DNA of 64,000 nucleotides from Microbacterium jejuense. Lineage in GTDB: Bacteria; Actinomycetota; Actinomycetes; Actinomycetales; Microbacteriaceae. The stretch spans positions 310,001-374,000 of the forward strand of contig NZ_JAEUAW010000004.1 in assembly GCF_019511665.1 (NCBI RefSeq). The letters run 5' to 3'. Shown in pieces: positions 8,162 to 16,643 of this stretch (within the stretch, counting starts at the first letter, position 1; each line of letters opens with the position of its first letter). The position numbers and the translations under genes were made by a program. The notes beneath the pieces are model-generated. The model was given only the letters and a program-made list of their open reading frames with translations, searched no databases and was not told the origin of the DNA.

Positions 8162-9335
8162 CAAGTCCCGAGGCTCGCTGTTCGACGCGATCCGCGATCG
8201 AAGCAGGGTCGTCTCCACCGAGACCTCCGCGTCCGTCCCGCGCGGACTCAAGCTCGCGACGGCCTACTCCTGGCGCTTCCTGGTGGTGGCGGCGGCCATC
8301 GGCGTCGCGGTGTGGCTCGTCATCCAGCTCAAGCTGCTGGTCATCCCGCTCCTGATCGCCATCCTCATCACGGCGCTGCTGTGGCCCGCGTTCGCATGGA
8401 TGCTGCGGCACCGCGTCCCCCGATGGCTGGCGATCGTCATCTCGGTCGTCGGCACGCTCGCCATCGTGACGGGACTCCTGTGGCTCGTCGTGTGGCAGAT
8501 CATGCAGCAGTGGGCCTCGGTGCAGGCGAGCACCGAAGCCGCGATCGAGCAGTTCCGGCAGTACCTGCTGAACAGTCCCTTCGACATCTCCGAAAGCGAC
8601 ATCGACGGCTGGCTGGCGACGGCCGGCGGCTTCCTGCAGGAGCAGGCCGAGCTGCTGTGGAGCGGAGCGCTCGCCATCGGCTCGACGCTCGGCCATGTCG
8701 CCACCGGCGGCGTGCTGGCGTTCTTCATCCTTCTGTGCCTCCTGGCCGACGGCGCCGGGATCTGGCGCTGGACGCTGCGCCTCTTCCCGAAGAAGGCGCG
8801 ACCCGCCGCCGACGGGGCCGGGCGCGCCGGCTGGATCACCGTCGTCAACTACGCCCGCACGCAGCTGCTGGTGGCGACCATCGACGCCATCGGCATCGGC
8901 CTCGGTGCGGCGCTCCTGGGCGTGCCCCTCGCGATCCCGGTCGCCGTGCTGGTGTTCCTCGGCGCCTTCGTCCCCATCGTCGGCGCCGTCGTCACCGGTG
9001 CGGTCGCGGTCTTCCTCGCCCTCGTCTACAACGGCCCCTGGATCGCGCTGTGGATGCTCGTCGTCGTGCTCGGCGTGCAGCAGCTCGAAGGACACGTCCT
9101 GCAGCCGCTCCTGATGGGCTCGGCCGTCAAGGTCCACCCGCTGGCCGTCGTGCTCGTGGTGGCCGGAGGAGCGATGGTCGCCGGCATCCCGGGCGCGCTG
9201 TTCGCCGTCCCGCTCGCCGCGTTCGTCAACGTCGTCGCGGTGTACATCGGCGAACGGTCGTGGCAGACCGGCGCGAGACCCACCGGCGAGCTGATCTGGA
9301 GCACCGTCCCCCGAACCAGGAGAACCCGTTCGTGA
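8145..9335 (+). CDS. AI-2E family (PerM/TqsA-like) transporter
   Basis: 396 aa polytopic membrane protein of the AI-2E transporter family. Hydrophobic segments: about 45-100 (two to three helices), 110-140, then about 205-240, 265-300, 305-345 and 355-385, with the family's central soluble region between. Some relatives export autoinducer-2 or act as Na+/H+ antiporters; the substrate here cannot be inferred. The start ATG 8145 has GAGGAG 8 nt upstream. The stop overlaps the GTG of ilvA by 4 nt, so the pair is translationally coupled. Confidence 0.85.
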   Translation: MTGSDDKSRGSLFDAIRDRSRVVSTETSASVPRGLKLATAYSWRFLVVAAAIGVAVWLVIQLKLLVIPLLIAILITALLWPAFAWMLRHRVPRWLAIVISVVGTLAIVTGLLWLVVWQIMQQWASVQASTEAAIEQFRQYLLNSPFDISESDIDGWLATAGGFLQEQAELLWSGALAIGSTLGHVATGGVLAFFILLCLLADGAGIWRWTLRLFPKKARPAADGAGRAGWITVVNYARTQLLVATIDAIGIGLGAALLGVPLAIPVAVLVFLGAFVPIVGAVVTGAVAVFLALVYNGPWIALWMLVVVLGVQQLEGHVLQPLLMGSAVKVHPLAVVLVVAGGAMVAGIPGALFAVPLAAFVNVVAVYIGERSWQTGARPTGELIWSTVPRTRRTRS

Positions 9336-10582
9336 GCACGACCCCCTCGTCCGCCCTGCATCGCCCGACCCTGGCGGACTTCGAGGATGCCGCCGCCACC
9401 CTCGAAGGCGTGATCTCGCACACGCCCGTGGACGAGTCGCAGCATCTGTCCGACCTGCTGGGCGTTCCCGTTCATCTGAAGCTCGAGAACCTCCAGCGCA
9501 CGGGGTCGTTCAAGATCCGGGGGGCGACGTACCGGCTCTCGCGGCTCACGCCCGAGGAGCGCGACCGCGGCGTCGTGGCGGCCTCGGCGGGCAACCACGC
9601 CCAGGGCGTCGCGCTGGCGGCGAAGGCGCTGGGCATCCCGGCGACGATCTTCATGCCGCTCGGCGTGCCGGTGCCCAAGCTGCTCGCGACGCGCGGCTAC
9701 GGAGCCGACGTCGTGCTCGAGGGAGCCACCGTCGAAACGCCGCTGCGTCTGGCGGCCGAGTTCGCCGAGCGCACAGGAGCGGTGTTCATCCACCCGTTCG
9801 ACCACCCCGACGTGATCGCGGGCCAGGGGACCCTCGGCCTGGAGCTCATGGACGAGGTGCCGGGACTCGACACGATCGTGCTCGGCATCGGCGGCGGCGG
9901 GCTGATCGCCGGCGTCGCCGCCGCCGCGAAGGCACGCGCGGCCGCAGAGGGGCGCAGCATCCGGATCATCGGCGTCCAGGCCGAGAACTCCGCCGCCTAC
10001 CCGCCGTCGCTGACGGCCGGCCACCCGCTCGATGTCGCGACGCTGCCGACGATCGCCGACGGCATCGCGGTCGCACGCCCCGGCGACCTCCCGTTCGAGA
10101 TCATCCGCGACCTCGTCGACGAGGTCGTGACGGTGACGGAGGACGACATCGCCCGCGCGCTCCTCGTGCTGCTGGAGCGCGCGAAGCAGGTCGTCGAGCC
10201 GGCGGGCGCCGTCGGCGTCGCCGCCATCCTCGCCGGCAAGGTCGCGGCGACCGGCCCCACGGTGACGGTGCTCTCGGGCGGCAACATCGACCCGCTGCTG
10301 CTGCAGCGCGTCGTCGCGCACGGGCTGGCGGCATCCGGTCGGTACATGACCCTGCGCATCCCGCTGCCCGACCGTCCCGGCCAGCTGGCGCGGGTGTCGG
10401 ACCTTCTCGCGATCGCCGGCGCGAATGTCATCGAAGTGCTGCACACGCGGCACGGGCAGGGACTGCAGATCAGCGAGGTCATCCTGCAGCTGAGTGTCGA
10501 GACGCGCGGCGAGGAGCACCGCGCGCACGTCATCTCGGTGCTCGAGGAGGCCGGCTTCGCCCCGACCGTCGTCGTGGACTAG
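9332..10582 (+). CDS. ilvA: Threonine ammonia-lyase (threonine dehydratase) with C-terminal ACT domain
   Basis: 416 aa fold type II PLP enzyme converting threonine to 2-oxobutanoate, the entry to isoleucine synthesis, or acting catabolically. The PLP lysine is K61 in GSFKIRGA; the glycine-rich phosphate loop GIGGGGLIAG is near residue 190. A single ACT-type regulatory domain occupies about 335-416, unlike the longer double-ACT enzyme of E. coli, so this is the short TdcB-like architecture. The GTG start has AGGAG about 9 nt upstream and overlaps the transporter stop. It converges with greA with only 12 nt between. Confidence 0.9.
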   Translation: MSTTPSSALHRPTLADFEDAAATLEGVISHTPVDESQHLSDLLGVPVHLKLENLQRTGSFKIRGATYRLSRLTPEERDRGVVAASAGNHAQGVALAAKALGIPATIFMPLGVPVPKLLATRGYGADVVLEGATVETPLRLAAEFAERTGAVFIHPFDHPDVIAGQGTLGLELMDEVPGLDTIVLGIGGGGLIAGVAAAAKARAAAEGRSIRIIGVQAENSAAYPPSLTAGHPLDVATLPTIADGIAVARPGDLPFEIIRDLVDEVVTVTEDDIARALLVLLERAKQVVEPAGAVGVAAILAGKVAATGPTVTVLSGGNIDPLLLQRVVAHGLAASGRYMTLRIPLPDRPGQLARVSDLLAIAGANVIEVLHTRHGQGLQISEVILQLSVETRGEEHRAHVISVLEEAGFAPTVVVD

Positions 10583-10594
10583 CGGCCCGGTCGG

Positions 10595-11086
10595 TCACTG
10601 GCCGTTGTACGTCTCGACCTTGACGATCTCGACGGTGATCTCACGCCCGTTGGGGGCCGTGTAAGAGGTCTTCTCGCCCTCCTTGCGGCCGAGGATCGCG
10701 GTGCCGAGCGGCGACGCCTCGCTGTAGACGTCGAGCTCGCTGCCCACTGCGATCTCGCGGTTGCCGAGGAGGAAGACCTCTTCGCCGCCGGCCACGATCG
10801 CGGTGATGACGGTGCCGGGCTCGACGACGCCGTTGCTCTCGGGCGCCTCGCTGACGGTGGCGGTCTTCAGGAGCTGCTGCAGCGTGCGGATGCGCGCCTC
10901 CTGCTTGCCCTGCTCGTCCTTGGCGGCGTGGTAGCCGCCGTTCTCTTTGAGGTCGCCCTCTTCGCGCGCGGCCTCGATGCGCTTGGCGATCTCTTCACGA
11001 CCGGTCGTCGAGAGGTGCTCGAGCTCGGCGGCCAGACGGTCGTATGCGTCCTGCGTGAGGAACGTCACGGGTGCATCGTTGGACAC
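10595..11086 (-). CDS. greA: Transcription elongation factor GreA
   Basis: 163 aa, full length. It has the N-terminal coiled coil (residues about 8-80) whose tip stimulates transcript cleavage by backtracked RNA polymerase (acidic pair in EEGDLKENGGYHAAK) and a C-terminal FKBP-like domain. The GTG start has AAGGAG at good spacing. It heads a conserved actinobacterial block with DUF4307, hemolysin III and uppS. Confidence 0.95.
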   Translation of the reverse strand: MSNDAPVTFLTQDAYDRLAAELEHLSTTGREEIAKRIEAAREEGDLKENGGYHAAKDEQGKQEARIRTLQQLLKTATVSEAPESNGVVEPGTVITAIVAGGEEVFLLGNREIAVGSELDVYSEASPLGTAILGRKEGEKTSYTAPNGREITVEIVKVETYNGQ

Positions 11087-11173
11087 GGCTGACTCCTTGG
11101 GGTCCGGGGGATAAACCGAACGCCCCGGCTCTCGGCCAGGGCGCGATTCGTGGTGATCTTGAGCCAGACTACG

Positions 11174-11581
11174 TCAGTCCGCCGGGTTGGGCAAAACCCA
11201 GCACGAGTTGACGAAGCCGGTCGTCGCGAGCGCCGTGGTGGGGATGACCTCGCGGAACGCCCGTGCGTGCTCCTCCGTCGCCGGCAGCTCGACGACCCGC
11301 CAGCCGACGACGCCGTGCTCCTGGTCCTGCGCCTCGATGGCGCACGCCACCGCCGATCCGGGGGGAGCGGTGATCTGGAAGCCGAGCGACACCGAATGCG
11401 CGTCCACGACCTCGAACGCCGTCGTGTCGGCATCCACGTCGTCGAGGGCGCCGCTCACGGTGAACCAGCCGAACAGGGCGACGACCGCGACGGCGAGCAC
11501 GATGCCGCCGCCGATGAGCCAGCGCCGCGCGGGGGAGCGGCGACGGCCGTATCGGTCGTCGAGCATGTCCTGCGTGGTCAC
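11174..11581 (-). CDS. DUF4307 membrane protein
   Basis: 135 aa from GTG. Cytoplasmic N-terminus with an RYGRRRSP motif, one transmembrane helix (residues about 22-44) and an extracytoplasmic beta-rich domain with two cysteines (VACAIEAQD and VNSCWVLP). The family is found next to greA in actinobacteria (the M. tuberculosis Rv1081c position). Function unknown. It lies 87 nt upstream of greA on the same strand. Confidence 0.82.
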   Translation of the reverse strand: MTTQDMLDDRYGRRRSPARRWLIGGGIVLAVAVVALFGWFTVSGALDDVDADTTAFEVVDAHSVSLGFQITAPPGSAVACAIEAQDQEHGVVGWRVVELPATEEHARAFREVIPTTALATTGFVNSCWVLPNPAD

Positions 11582-11709
11582 GCCGCTCCTCTCGGGGCTG
11601 CGGCCGTCCGTGGCGGATCGGCCGGAAGATTAGGCTGGAACTCCAGGCTATGCGCTTCCGGGCATCGCCGACGACCGCGCCCGTGCGAGCGGGCAGAGCG
11701 AGGACCCCC

Positions 11710-12045
11710 ATGCTTCACGTGATCGCCGCTTTCGTCAGCACCGGGATCGTCGGTGCCGCCGGATCGCCGACACCGACGCCCACTCCCACGCCGGCGGTCG
11801 ACCCCGATCTCGTGACGCCCGGCGTCGTCGGATTCCTCGCGACCGCGTTCGTCGCCATCGCGGTCATCCTGCTGGTGTGGGACATGATGCGCCGCATCCG
11901 CCGGGGTCGCGTGCGGGCCGACATCCGGGAAGAGCTGGATGCCGAGGAGCAGGCCGCCCGTGCGATGGAGGCCACCGAGACCGACGACGACGAGGTCGAC
12001 GCGGCCGGCGACGGGGGCGATGAGCCGCAGCGGCCGCGAGGCTGA
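11710..12045 (+). CDS. Small single-pass membrane protein (Rv1083-position homologue)
   Basis: 111 aa. A short hydrophobic N-terminus, a TPTPTPTP linker, one clear transmembrane helix (residues about 38-58), a basic RRIRRGR stop-transfer segment and a long acidic cytoplasmic tail (DIREELDAEEQ, then EATETDDDE). ATG 11710 is preferred to an in-frame ATG at 11650 because GCGAGGA precedes it. Its position between DUF4307 and hemolysin III matches a small membrane protein of mycobacteria, but the neighbouring mca gene is missing. No function known. Confidence 0.65.
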   Translation: MLHVIAAFVSTGIVGAAGSPTPTPTPTPAVDPDLVTPGVVGFLATAFVAIAVILLVWDMMRRIRRGRVRADIREELDAEEQAARAMEATETDDDEVDAAGDGGDEPQRPRG

Positions 12046-12073
12046 GGGCCGCGGCATCCCCCGCTCCGGCGTC

Positions 12074-12817
12074 TCAGCCGGGAAGGCCCAGCGACGGCGA
12101 CAGCGGGCGCAGTGCGATGAGCAGGCACGCCGTCCAGTGGCACAGGAACGCCAGCACCGTGCACACGTGGAAGATCTCGTGGAAGCCGAAGTGGCCCGGC
12201 CACGGATTGGGGCGCTTCAGCGCGTACACGACGGCGCCGCCGGTGTAGAGCAGGCCGCCGACGATGACGAGCACCATCATCGCCGCATTCGCCTGGAACA
12301 GGTCGACGATGTACATGACCGCGGCCCACCCGAGCACGAGATACAGCGCGACGTACAGCCAGCGCGGCGCGTTGATCCAGAAGACGCGGAAGAGGATGCC
12401 GAGGATCGCCCCGGTCCACACCAGGACGAGCAGCAGCATCCCCTTCTGCGGAGGCAGTGCGAGCACCGCGATCGGCGTGTATGTCCCCGCGATGAGCAGC
12501 AGGATGTTGGCGTGGTCGATCCGCTTGAGGATCGACTTGGTCCGGGGCTTCCAGTTGAACCGGTGGTACAGCGCCGAGTTGCCGAACAGCAGCAGGGACG
12601 TCGCCATGAACACCGCGGACGCCCACTTCGCCGGAGCGCCCTGCGCGAGCACGATGAGCACGATGCCCGCGGCGATCGCGACGGGGAACGTGGCCGCGTG
12701 GATCCAGCCCCGCCAGCTGGGCTTGATGTCGGGCGCCGCCGCATCGACGGCGGCCGCGTCCATGAGCGGCAGTACGGGGACCTCGGGTGCCTGGGGCAGG
12801 CGGCGACGGCGGCTCAT
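12074..12817 (-). CDS. trhA: Hemolysin III / TrhA family membrane protein (PAQR superfamily)
   Basis: 247 aa with seven predicted transmembrane helices and the PAQR signatures: SALYHRFNWKP, then RIDHANI, then the C-terminal FHEIFHV with paired histidines for a metal site. Family members affect membrane-lipid homeostasis; the hemolysin name is historical. ATG 12817 is chosen over GTG/ATG candidates further out because TACGCT lies 6 nt before it, the leaderless spacing seen elsewhere here. Confidence 0.88.
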   Translation of the reverse strand: MSRRRRLPQAPEVPVLPLMDAAAVDAAAPDIKPSWRGWIHAATFPVAIAAGIVLIVLAQGAPAKWASAVFMATSLLLFGNSALYHRFNWKPRTKSILKRIDHANILLLIAGTYTPIAVLALPPQKGMLLLVLVWTGAILGILFRVFWINAPRWLYVALYLVLGWAAVMYIVDLFQANAAMMVLVIVGGLLYTGGAVVYALKRPNPWPGHFGFHEIFHVCTVLAFLCHWTACLLIALRPLSPSLGLPG

Positions 12818-12929
12818 GCTCCCAGCGTAGATCCCGGTGCATGCCGCGTGCGGAACATACTCCGTCTCAGGGATGCCGGGACTCGGTGCCACGCTAGGGG
12901 CACCGGCCTCAGCGGGGTAGCGTAGGCGT

Positions 12930-13715
12930 GTGGTGCGCGGCGAGACGAACGAGGGCAGGGGCCCCCTCTACCGGCTCTACATCAACCGTCTGCGGCGGCG
13001 CCTGGATCCGGCATCCGCTCCCCGTCATGTCGCGATGATGATCGACGGCAACCGCCGCTGGGCGAAGCAGCTGGGGTACGACTCGGCCGCGCACGGCCAT
13101 CGTGCCGGCGCCGCGAAGATGAAGGAGTTCCTGCGCTGGTGCGACGACGTCGGGATCCGCGTCGTGTCGCTGTATCTGCTGTCGAACGACAACCTGCGCA
13201 AGCGCGATTCGCGCGAGCTGTCGGACCTCATCGAGATCATCGCCCAGCTCGCCGACGAGCTGTCGCGCGAGCGCGACTGGCGGGTCAAGCACGTGGGCCG
13301 CGCCGATGCGCTGCCGGCGGACCTGGCGCGCGTGCTCTCGGACGTGGAGCAGCGCACCAAGGGCAACCCCGGCATGCACGTCAACCTCGCGGTGGGCTAC
13401 GGCGGCCGTGGCGAGATCGTCGACGCGGTGCGCAGCATCATCGCGCAGCACCAGCAGGAGGGCGGCTCGCTCGAGGAGCTCGCCGCGAGCCTCACGCCCG
13501 AGCAGATCGGCGAGCACCTGTACACGGGCGGTCAGCCCGATCCCGACCTGGTGATCCGTACCTCGGGCGAGCAGCGGCTCAGCGACTTCCTGCTGTGGCA
13601 GTCCGCGCACAGCGAGTTCTACTTCGTGGAGGCGCTCGGACCCGATCTGCGCGAGGTCGACTTCCTCCGCGCCATCCGGGACTTCACGTCGCGCGACCGC
13701 CGCTACGGCGGCTGA
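12930..13715 (+). CDS. uppS: Isoprenyl transferase (cis-prenyl diphosphate synthase)
   Basis: 261 aa. Adds isopentenyl units in cis to make the undecaprenyl- or decaprenyl-type carrier for cell-wall synthesis, or the short Z,E-farnesyl diphosphate made by the mycobacterial enzyme at this position. Signatures: HVAMMIDGNRRWA with catalytic D39, SNDNLRK, and RTSGEQRLSDFLLWQ then SEFYF. The product chain length cannot be read off with confidence. Starts at GTG 12930, with TAGCGT 6 nt upstream (leaderless). Divergent from trhA. Confidence 0.9.
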   Translation: MVRGETNEGRGPLYRLYINRLRRRLDPASAPRHVAMMIDGNRRWAKQLGYDSAAHGHRAGAAKMKEFLRWCDDVGIRVVSLYLLSNDNLRKRDSRELSDLIEIIAQLADELSRERDWRVKHVGRADALPADLARVLSDVEQRTKGNPGMHVNLAVGYGGRGEIVDAVRSIIAQHQQEGGSLEELAASLTPEQIGEHLYTGGQPDPDLVIRTSGEQRLSDFLLWQSAHSEFYFVEALGPDLREVDFLRAIRDFTSRDRRYGG

Positions 13716-13782
13716 GGCCGCGGATCGCCGCCCGCCGCCGCCCGGACAGCACGGGGTGCCGCGCTCTGCCAGAATGATCGGC

Positions 13783-14904
13783 GTGACCGATCTGGACGCG
13801 TATCTGGCCTCGTTCGACGGCGAGCCGGGCTACCTCGACTGGGCCGCGTTCGGCCCCCTCTCTCCCGCGGTGCGCAGCGAGGCGCAGGGCGACACCGAGC
13901 TTCTCGGCTCAGGCCGCCGCACGAGCATCCAGCTCGTCGCCGACCACGTGCGCGAGGCCCGCGACCTCGTCGCCGAGCTGATCGGAGCGGATGCCGAACA
14001 GGTCGTGCTGCAGCCCTCGACGACGTACGGCCTGATGCACGCGATCTACGGCCTGGCCGGCGGGCTGATGCTGGGGCGCGGCGAATTCCCGAGCCTCACG
14101 GTCGCCGCCACGCGCGCGTCCGAGGCGCTCGGCACGCTGCAGCCGCAGTGGCTCGAGCCCCACGACGGCATGATCACGCCCGACGTCGTGCGCGACGCGC
14201 TCACCGACGAGACGCGGGCGGTCGCCGTCAGCCTCGTCGACTTCCGCACGGGCTACCGCGCCGACCTCCCGGCGCTGCGCGAGGTCATCGGCGATCGCCT
14301 CCTGATCGTCGACGCGACGCAGGGCTTCGGCGTGGTCGACGCCGACTACCTCGCCGCCGACGTCGTGTGCGGTCACGGCTACAAGTGGCTGCGGGCCGGC
14401 CGCGGCACCGGCTTCGCGTGGTTCGGCGACCGGGCGCTCGAGCGCATCGCCCCCGTCCTGTCGGGGTTCCGCGGCGTCGAGGGCGACCTCCCGGTCGACG
14501 ACGTGCCGGGCCCCGCGGCCTCGGCGCAGGCGTTCTCGGTGGCCGGCGACGACACCTTGGCCGCGGCCCGGCTCGCGACGGCGCTGCGCGAGGTGGCGGA
14601 CGTGGGCGTGCCGACCATCGAGGCCGAGCTCGCGGCGCGCGCCTCGGACGTCATGTTCTTCGCCGACCGCTACGAGATCCCCGTCGTCACGCCGCGCGAG
14701 CCCGAGCGACGCGCCGGCATCGTGACGCTCGAGCCTGCCGCGCAGGACGCGGCCCCGCTGGCGGCATCCCTCGCGAACCACGGCCTCACGGTCACGACGC
14801 GGACCGGCCGCATCCGCGTCGCCCCGCATGTCGGCACCGGCGCCGACACGCTGCGGCTGTTCGGCGATGCGCTGGCCGCGTTCGCCTCGACCCGCGTGTG
14901 GTGA
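13783..14904 (+). CDS. Class V aminotransferase-fold PLP protein
   Basis: 373 aa from GTG 13783 (CAGAAT lies 7 nt upstream; ATG 13774 is an alternative). PLP-dependent fold type I. The Schiff-base lysine is K201 in GHGYKWLRAGRGTG, and the pyridine-contacting aspartate is in VDATQGFG about 24 residues before. Closest in look to cysteine desulfurase or kynureninase-like aminotransferases, but it lacks the active-site cysteine loop (SSGSAC type), so transamination or lyase chemistry on an unknown amino acid is more likely. Confidence 0.72.
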   Translation: MTDLDAYLASFDGEPGYLDWAAFGPLSPAVRSEAQGDTELLGSGRRTSIQLVADHVREARDLVAELIGADAEQVVLQPSTTYGLMHAIYGLAGGLMLGRGEFPSLTVAATRASEALGTLQPQWLEPHDGMITPDVVRDALTDETRAVAVSLVDFRTGYRADLPALREVIGDRLLIVDATQGFGVVDADYLAADVVCGHGYKWLRAGRGTGFAWFGDRALERIAPVLSGFRGVEGDLPVDDVPGPAASAQAFSVAGDDTLAAARLATALREVADVGVPTIEAELAARASDVMFFADRYEIPVVTPREPERRAGIVTLEPAAQDAAPLAASLANHGLTVTTRTGRIRVAPHVGTGADTLRLFGDALAAFASTRVW

Positions 14905-14928
14905 GGGATGCCGGCGGCCGGCCGCCGA

Positions 14929-15088
14929 CGTCACGAAAAGTTCACCGGCAATCTGCGTGTCGGGCGCGCCCGATGTCGCAGGGGAGTCGTACGTTGATCG
15001 CATCGGGCAAGGAGCCCGGTCGAGTCGGCCTCAGGATCGCGACTCGTGACTCACCGGTCGACTCGTGACTGCCGGGTGAACCACCCGG
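14929..15088 (+). promoter_or_regulatory. Repeat-rich leader upstream of the PhoH-like gene
   Basis: Three elements lie in the 198-nt gap. (1) Two adjacent 11-nt units at 14929-14950 sharing TCAC in register, loosely like an actinobacterial PHO box. (2) A 12-nt direct repeat CGACTCGTGACT at 15040 and 15059, 19 nt apart. (3) A perfect 7-bp inverted repeat CCGGGTG-AAC-CACCCGG at 15072-15088, 14 nt before the start codon, able to form a hairpin in the leader. The repeats are plain in sequence; their use in regulation is inference. Confidence 0.45.
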
Positions 15089-15102
15089 GGCGGGAGTGGG
15101 TT

Positions 15103-16473
15103 GTGACCACACGAGCACCACACGAGCAGCGCAGTCAGGATCTCGAGCAGGTCGCGGTGTCGGATCGGGAGCTGCCCGATCAGGACCTGCGCACCTACGT
15201 CCTCGACACGTCGGTGCTGCTGAGCGATCCGCGGGCGTTCTTCCGCTTCGCCGAGCACAACGTCGTGATCCCGGTCGTGGTGATCACCGAGCTCGAAGGC
15301 AAGCGGCATGACCCCGAGATCGGCTACTTCGCCCGGCAGGCGCTGCGCCACCTCGACGAGCTGCGCGTCGAGCACGGGCGGCTGGACTTCCCCGTCCCGG
15401 TGGGTCGCGGCGGCACGCTGCGGGTCGAGCTGAACAACACGGACGCCGGTGTCCTGCCCTCGGGCATGCGCCTGGGCGACAATGACAGCCGCATCCTGGC
15501 GGTCGCGATGCACCTCGCGCAGGACGGACAGGAGGTCACGGTCGTCTCGAAGGACCTGCCCATGCGCGTGAAGGCCGCGTCGCTGGGCGTGAGCGCGGAG
15601 GAGTACCTCGCCGAGCAGGCGGTCGACTCCGGCTGGACCGGCATCTCTGAGATCGACGTGTCGGGCGACGACATCAGCGACCTGTACGAGAGCGAGGTCG
15701 CCGCCAGCGACGACGTCAAGGGACTGCCCGTCAACACCGGGCTGATCATCCACTCCGAGCGCGGCTCGGCGCTCGGTCGGGTCGTCGGCGACGGCGAGTA
15801 CCGGCTCGTGCGCGGCGACCGGGAGGTGTTCGGGCTCCACGGCCGCTCGGCCGAGCAGCGGATCGCGATCGACCTGCTGCTCGACCCCGAGGTCGGCATC
15901 GTCTCGCTCGGAGGCCGGGCGGGCACCGGCAAGTCGGCCCTCGCGCTGTGTGCGGGCCTCGAAGCCGTGCTCGAGCGGCAGCAGCAGCGCAAGATCATCG
16001 TGTTCCGTCCGCTGTTCGCCGTCGGCGGCCAGGAGCTCGGCTACCTGCCCGGCGACCAGCAGGAGAAGATGAACCCGTGGGGGCAGGCGGTCTACGACAC
16101 CCTCGGGTCCGTCGTGTCGGGCAACGTCCTCGACGAGGTCGTCGAGCGGGGCATGCTCGAAGTCCTGCCGCTCACCCACATCCGCGGTCGATCGCTGCAT
16201 GACGCCTTCGTGATCGTCGACGAGGCCCAGTCGCTGGAGCGCAACGTGCTGCTGACGGTGCTGAGCCGCATCGGCCAGAATTCGCGCGTCGTGCTGACGC
16301 ACGACGTGGGCCAGCGCGACAACCTGCGCGTCGGGCGCCACGACGGCGTCGCCTCGGTCATCGAGACGCTCAAGGGCCATGGTCTCTTCGGCCATGTCAC
16401 GCTCGTGCGCTCCGAGCGCTCGGCGATCGCGGCCCTGGTCACCGACCTGCTGGAGGCCGGCGAACTCGCTTGA
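15103..16473 (+). CDS. PIN domain-PhoH ATPase fusion (PhoH2-like)
   Basis: 456 aa. N-terminal PIN RNase domain (residues about 31-165; [12 protein letters not shown] with D35, acidic residues in [10 protein letters not shown] and GDNDSRI), then a PhoH ATPase domain with Walker [11 protein letters not shown] near residue 270 and Walker B VIVDEAQ near 371. PhoH2 proteins are ATP-dependent RNA helicase/RNases. GTG 15103 is preferred because GGGAG precedes it by about 6 nt and earlier in-frame starts lack a site. A strong hairpin follows the stop. Confidence 0.9.
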   Translation: MTTRAPHEQRSQDLEQVAVSDRELPDQDLRTYVLDTSVLLSDPRAFFRFAEHNVVIPVVVITELEGKRHDPEIGYFARQALRHLDELRVEHGRLDFPVPVGRGGTLRVELNNTDAGVLPSGMRLGDNDSRILAVAMHLAQDGQEVTVVSKDLPMRVKAASLGVSAEEYLAEQAVDSGWTGISEIDVSGDDISDLYESEVAASDDVKGLPVNTGLIIHSERGSALGRVVGDGEYRLVRGDREVFGLHGRSAEQRIAIDLLLDPEVGIVSLGGRAGTGKSALALCAGLEAVLERQQQRKIIVFRPLFAVGGQELGYLPGDQQEKMNPWGQAVYDTLGSVVSGNVLDEVVERGMLEVLPLTHIRGRSLHDAFVIVDEAQSLERNVLLTVLSRIGQNSRVVLTHDVGQRDNLRVGRHDGVASVIETLKGHGLFGHVTLVRSERSAIAALVTDLLEAGELA

Positions 16474-16493
16474 GAACCGTCCGGGCGGACCGG

Positions 16494-16534
16494 GACGGCG
16501 CGGGTCGGGACGACTGGTCCCGGCCCGCGCCGTC
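16494..16534 (+). terminator. Strong 18-bp hairpin after the PhoH-like gene
   Basis: 18-bp stem with one G-U pair (arms 16494-16511 and 16517-16534) and a 5-nt loop. No U tract follows. Likely transcription end for the PIN-PhoH gene. Confidence 0.65.
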
Positions 16535-16543
16535 GTCCCACCG

Positions 16544-16561
16544 GATGAGAAGAGTCTCATC
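16544..16561. promoter_or_regulatory. Inverted repeat upstream of the secreted-protein gene
   Basis: Perfect 7-bp palindrome GATGAGA-AGAG-TCTCATC, about 80 nt before the next start codon. Operator-like size and position, or a small hairpin; no assignment possible. Confidence 0.3.
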
Positions 16562-16643
16562 GCCATCGGGTGCGTCCGCCCCTCGGCGTCTGTCACCATT
16601 GAAGGGAGGAACTGCGCACAGCAAGGGGAGTGGGGAACGGACT

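Noticed and set aside
8145-9335. AI-2E transporter as evidence for quorum sensing.
   Set aside because: No luxS or lsr-like gene is in the window and the family includes ion antiporters, so the name does not establish the substrate.
12074-12817. Hemolysin III as a virulence factor.
   Set aside because: The family (TrhA/PAQR) is widespread in harmless bacteria and is tied to membrane-lipid homeostasis; the hemolysin name is historical and no other virulence gene is near.
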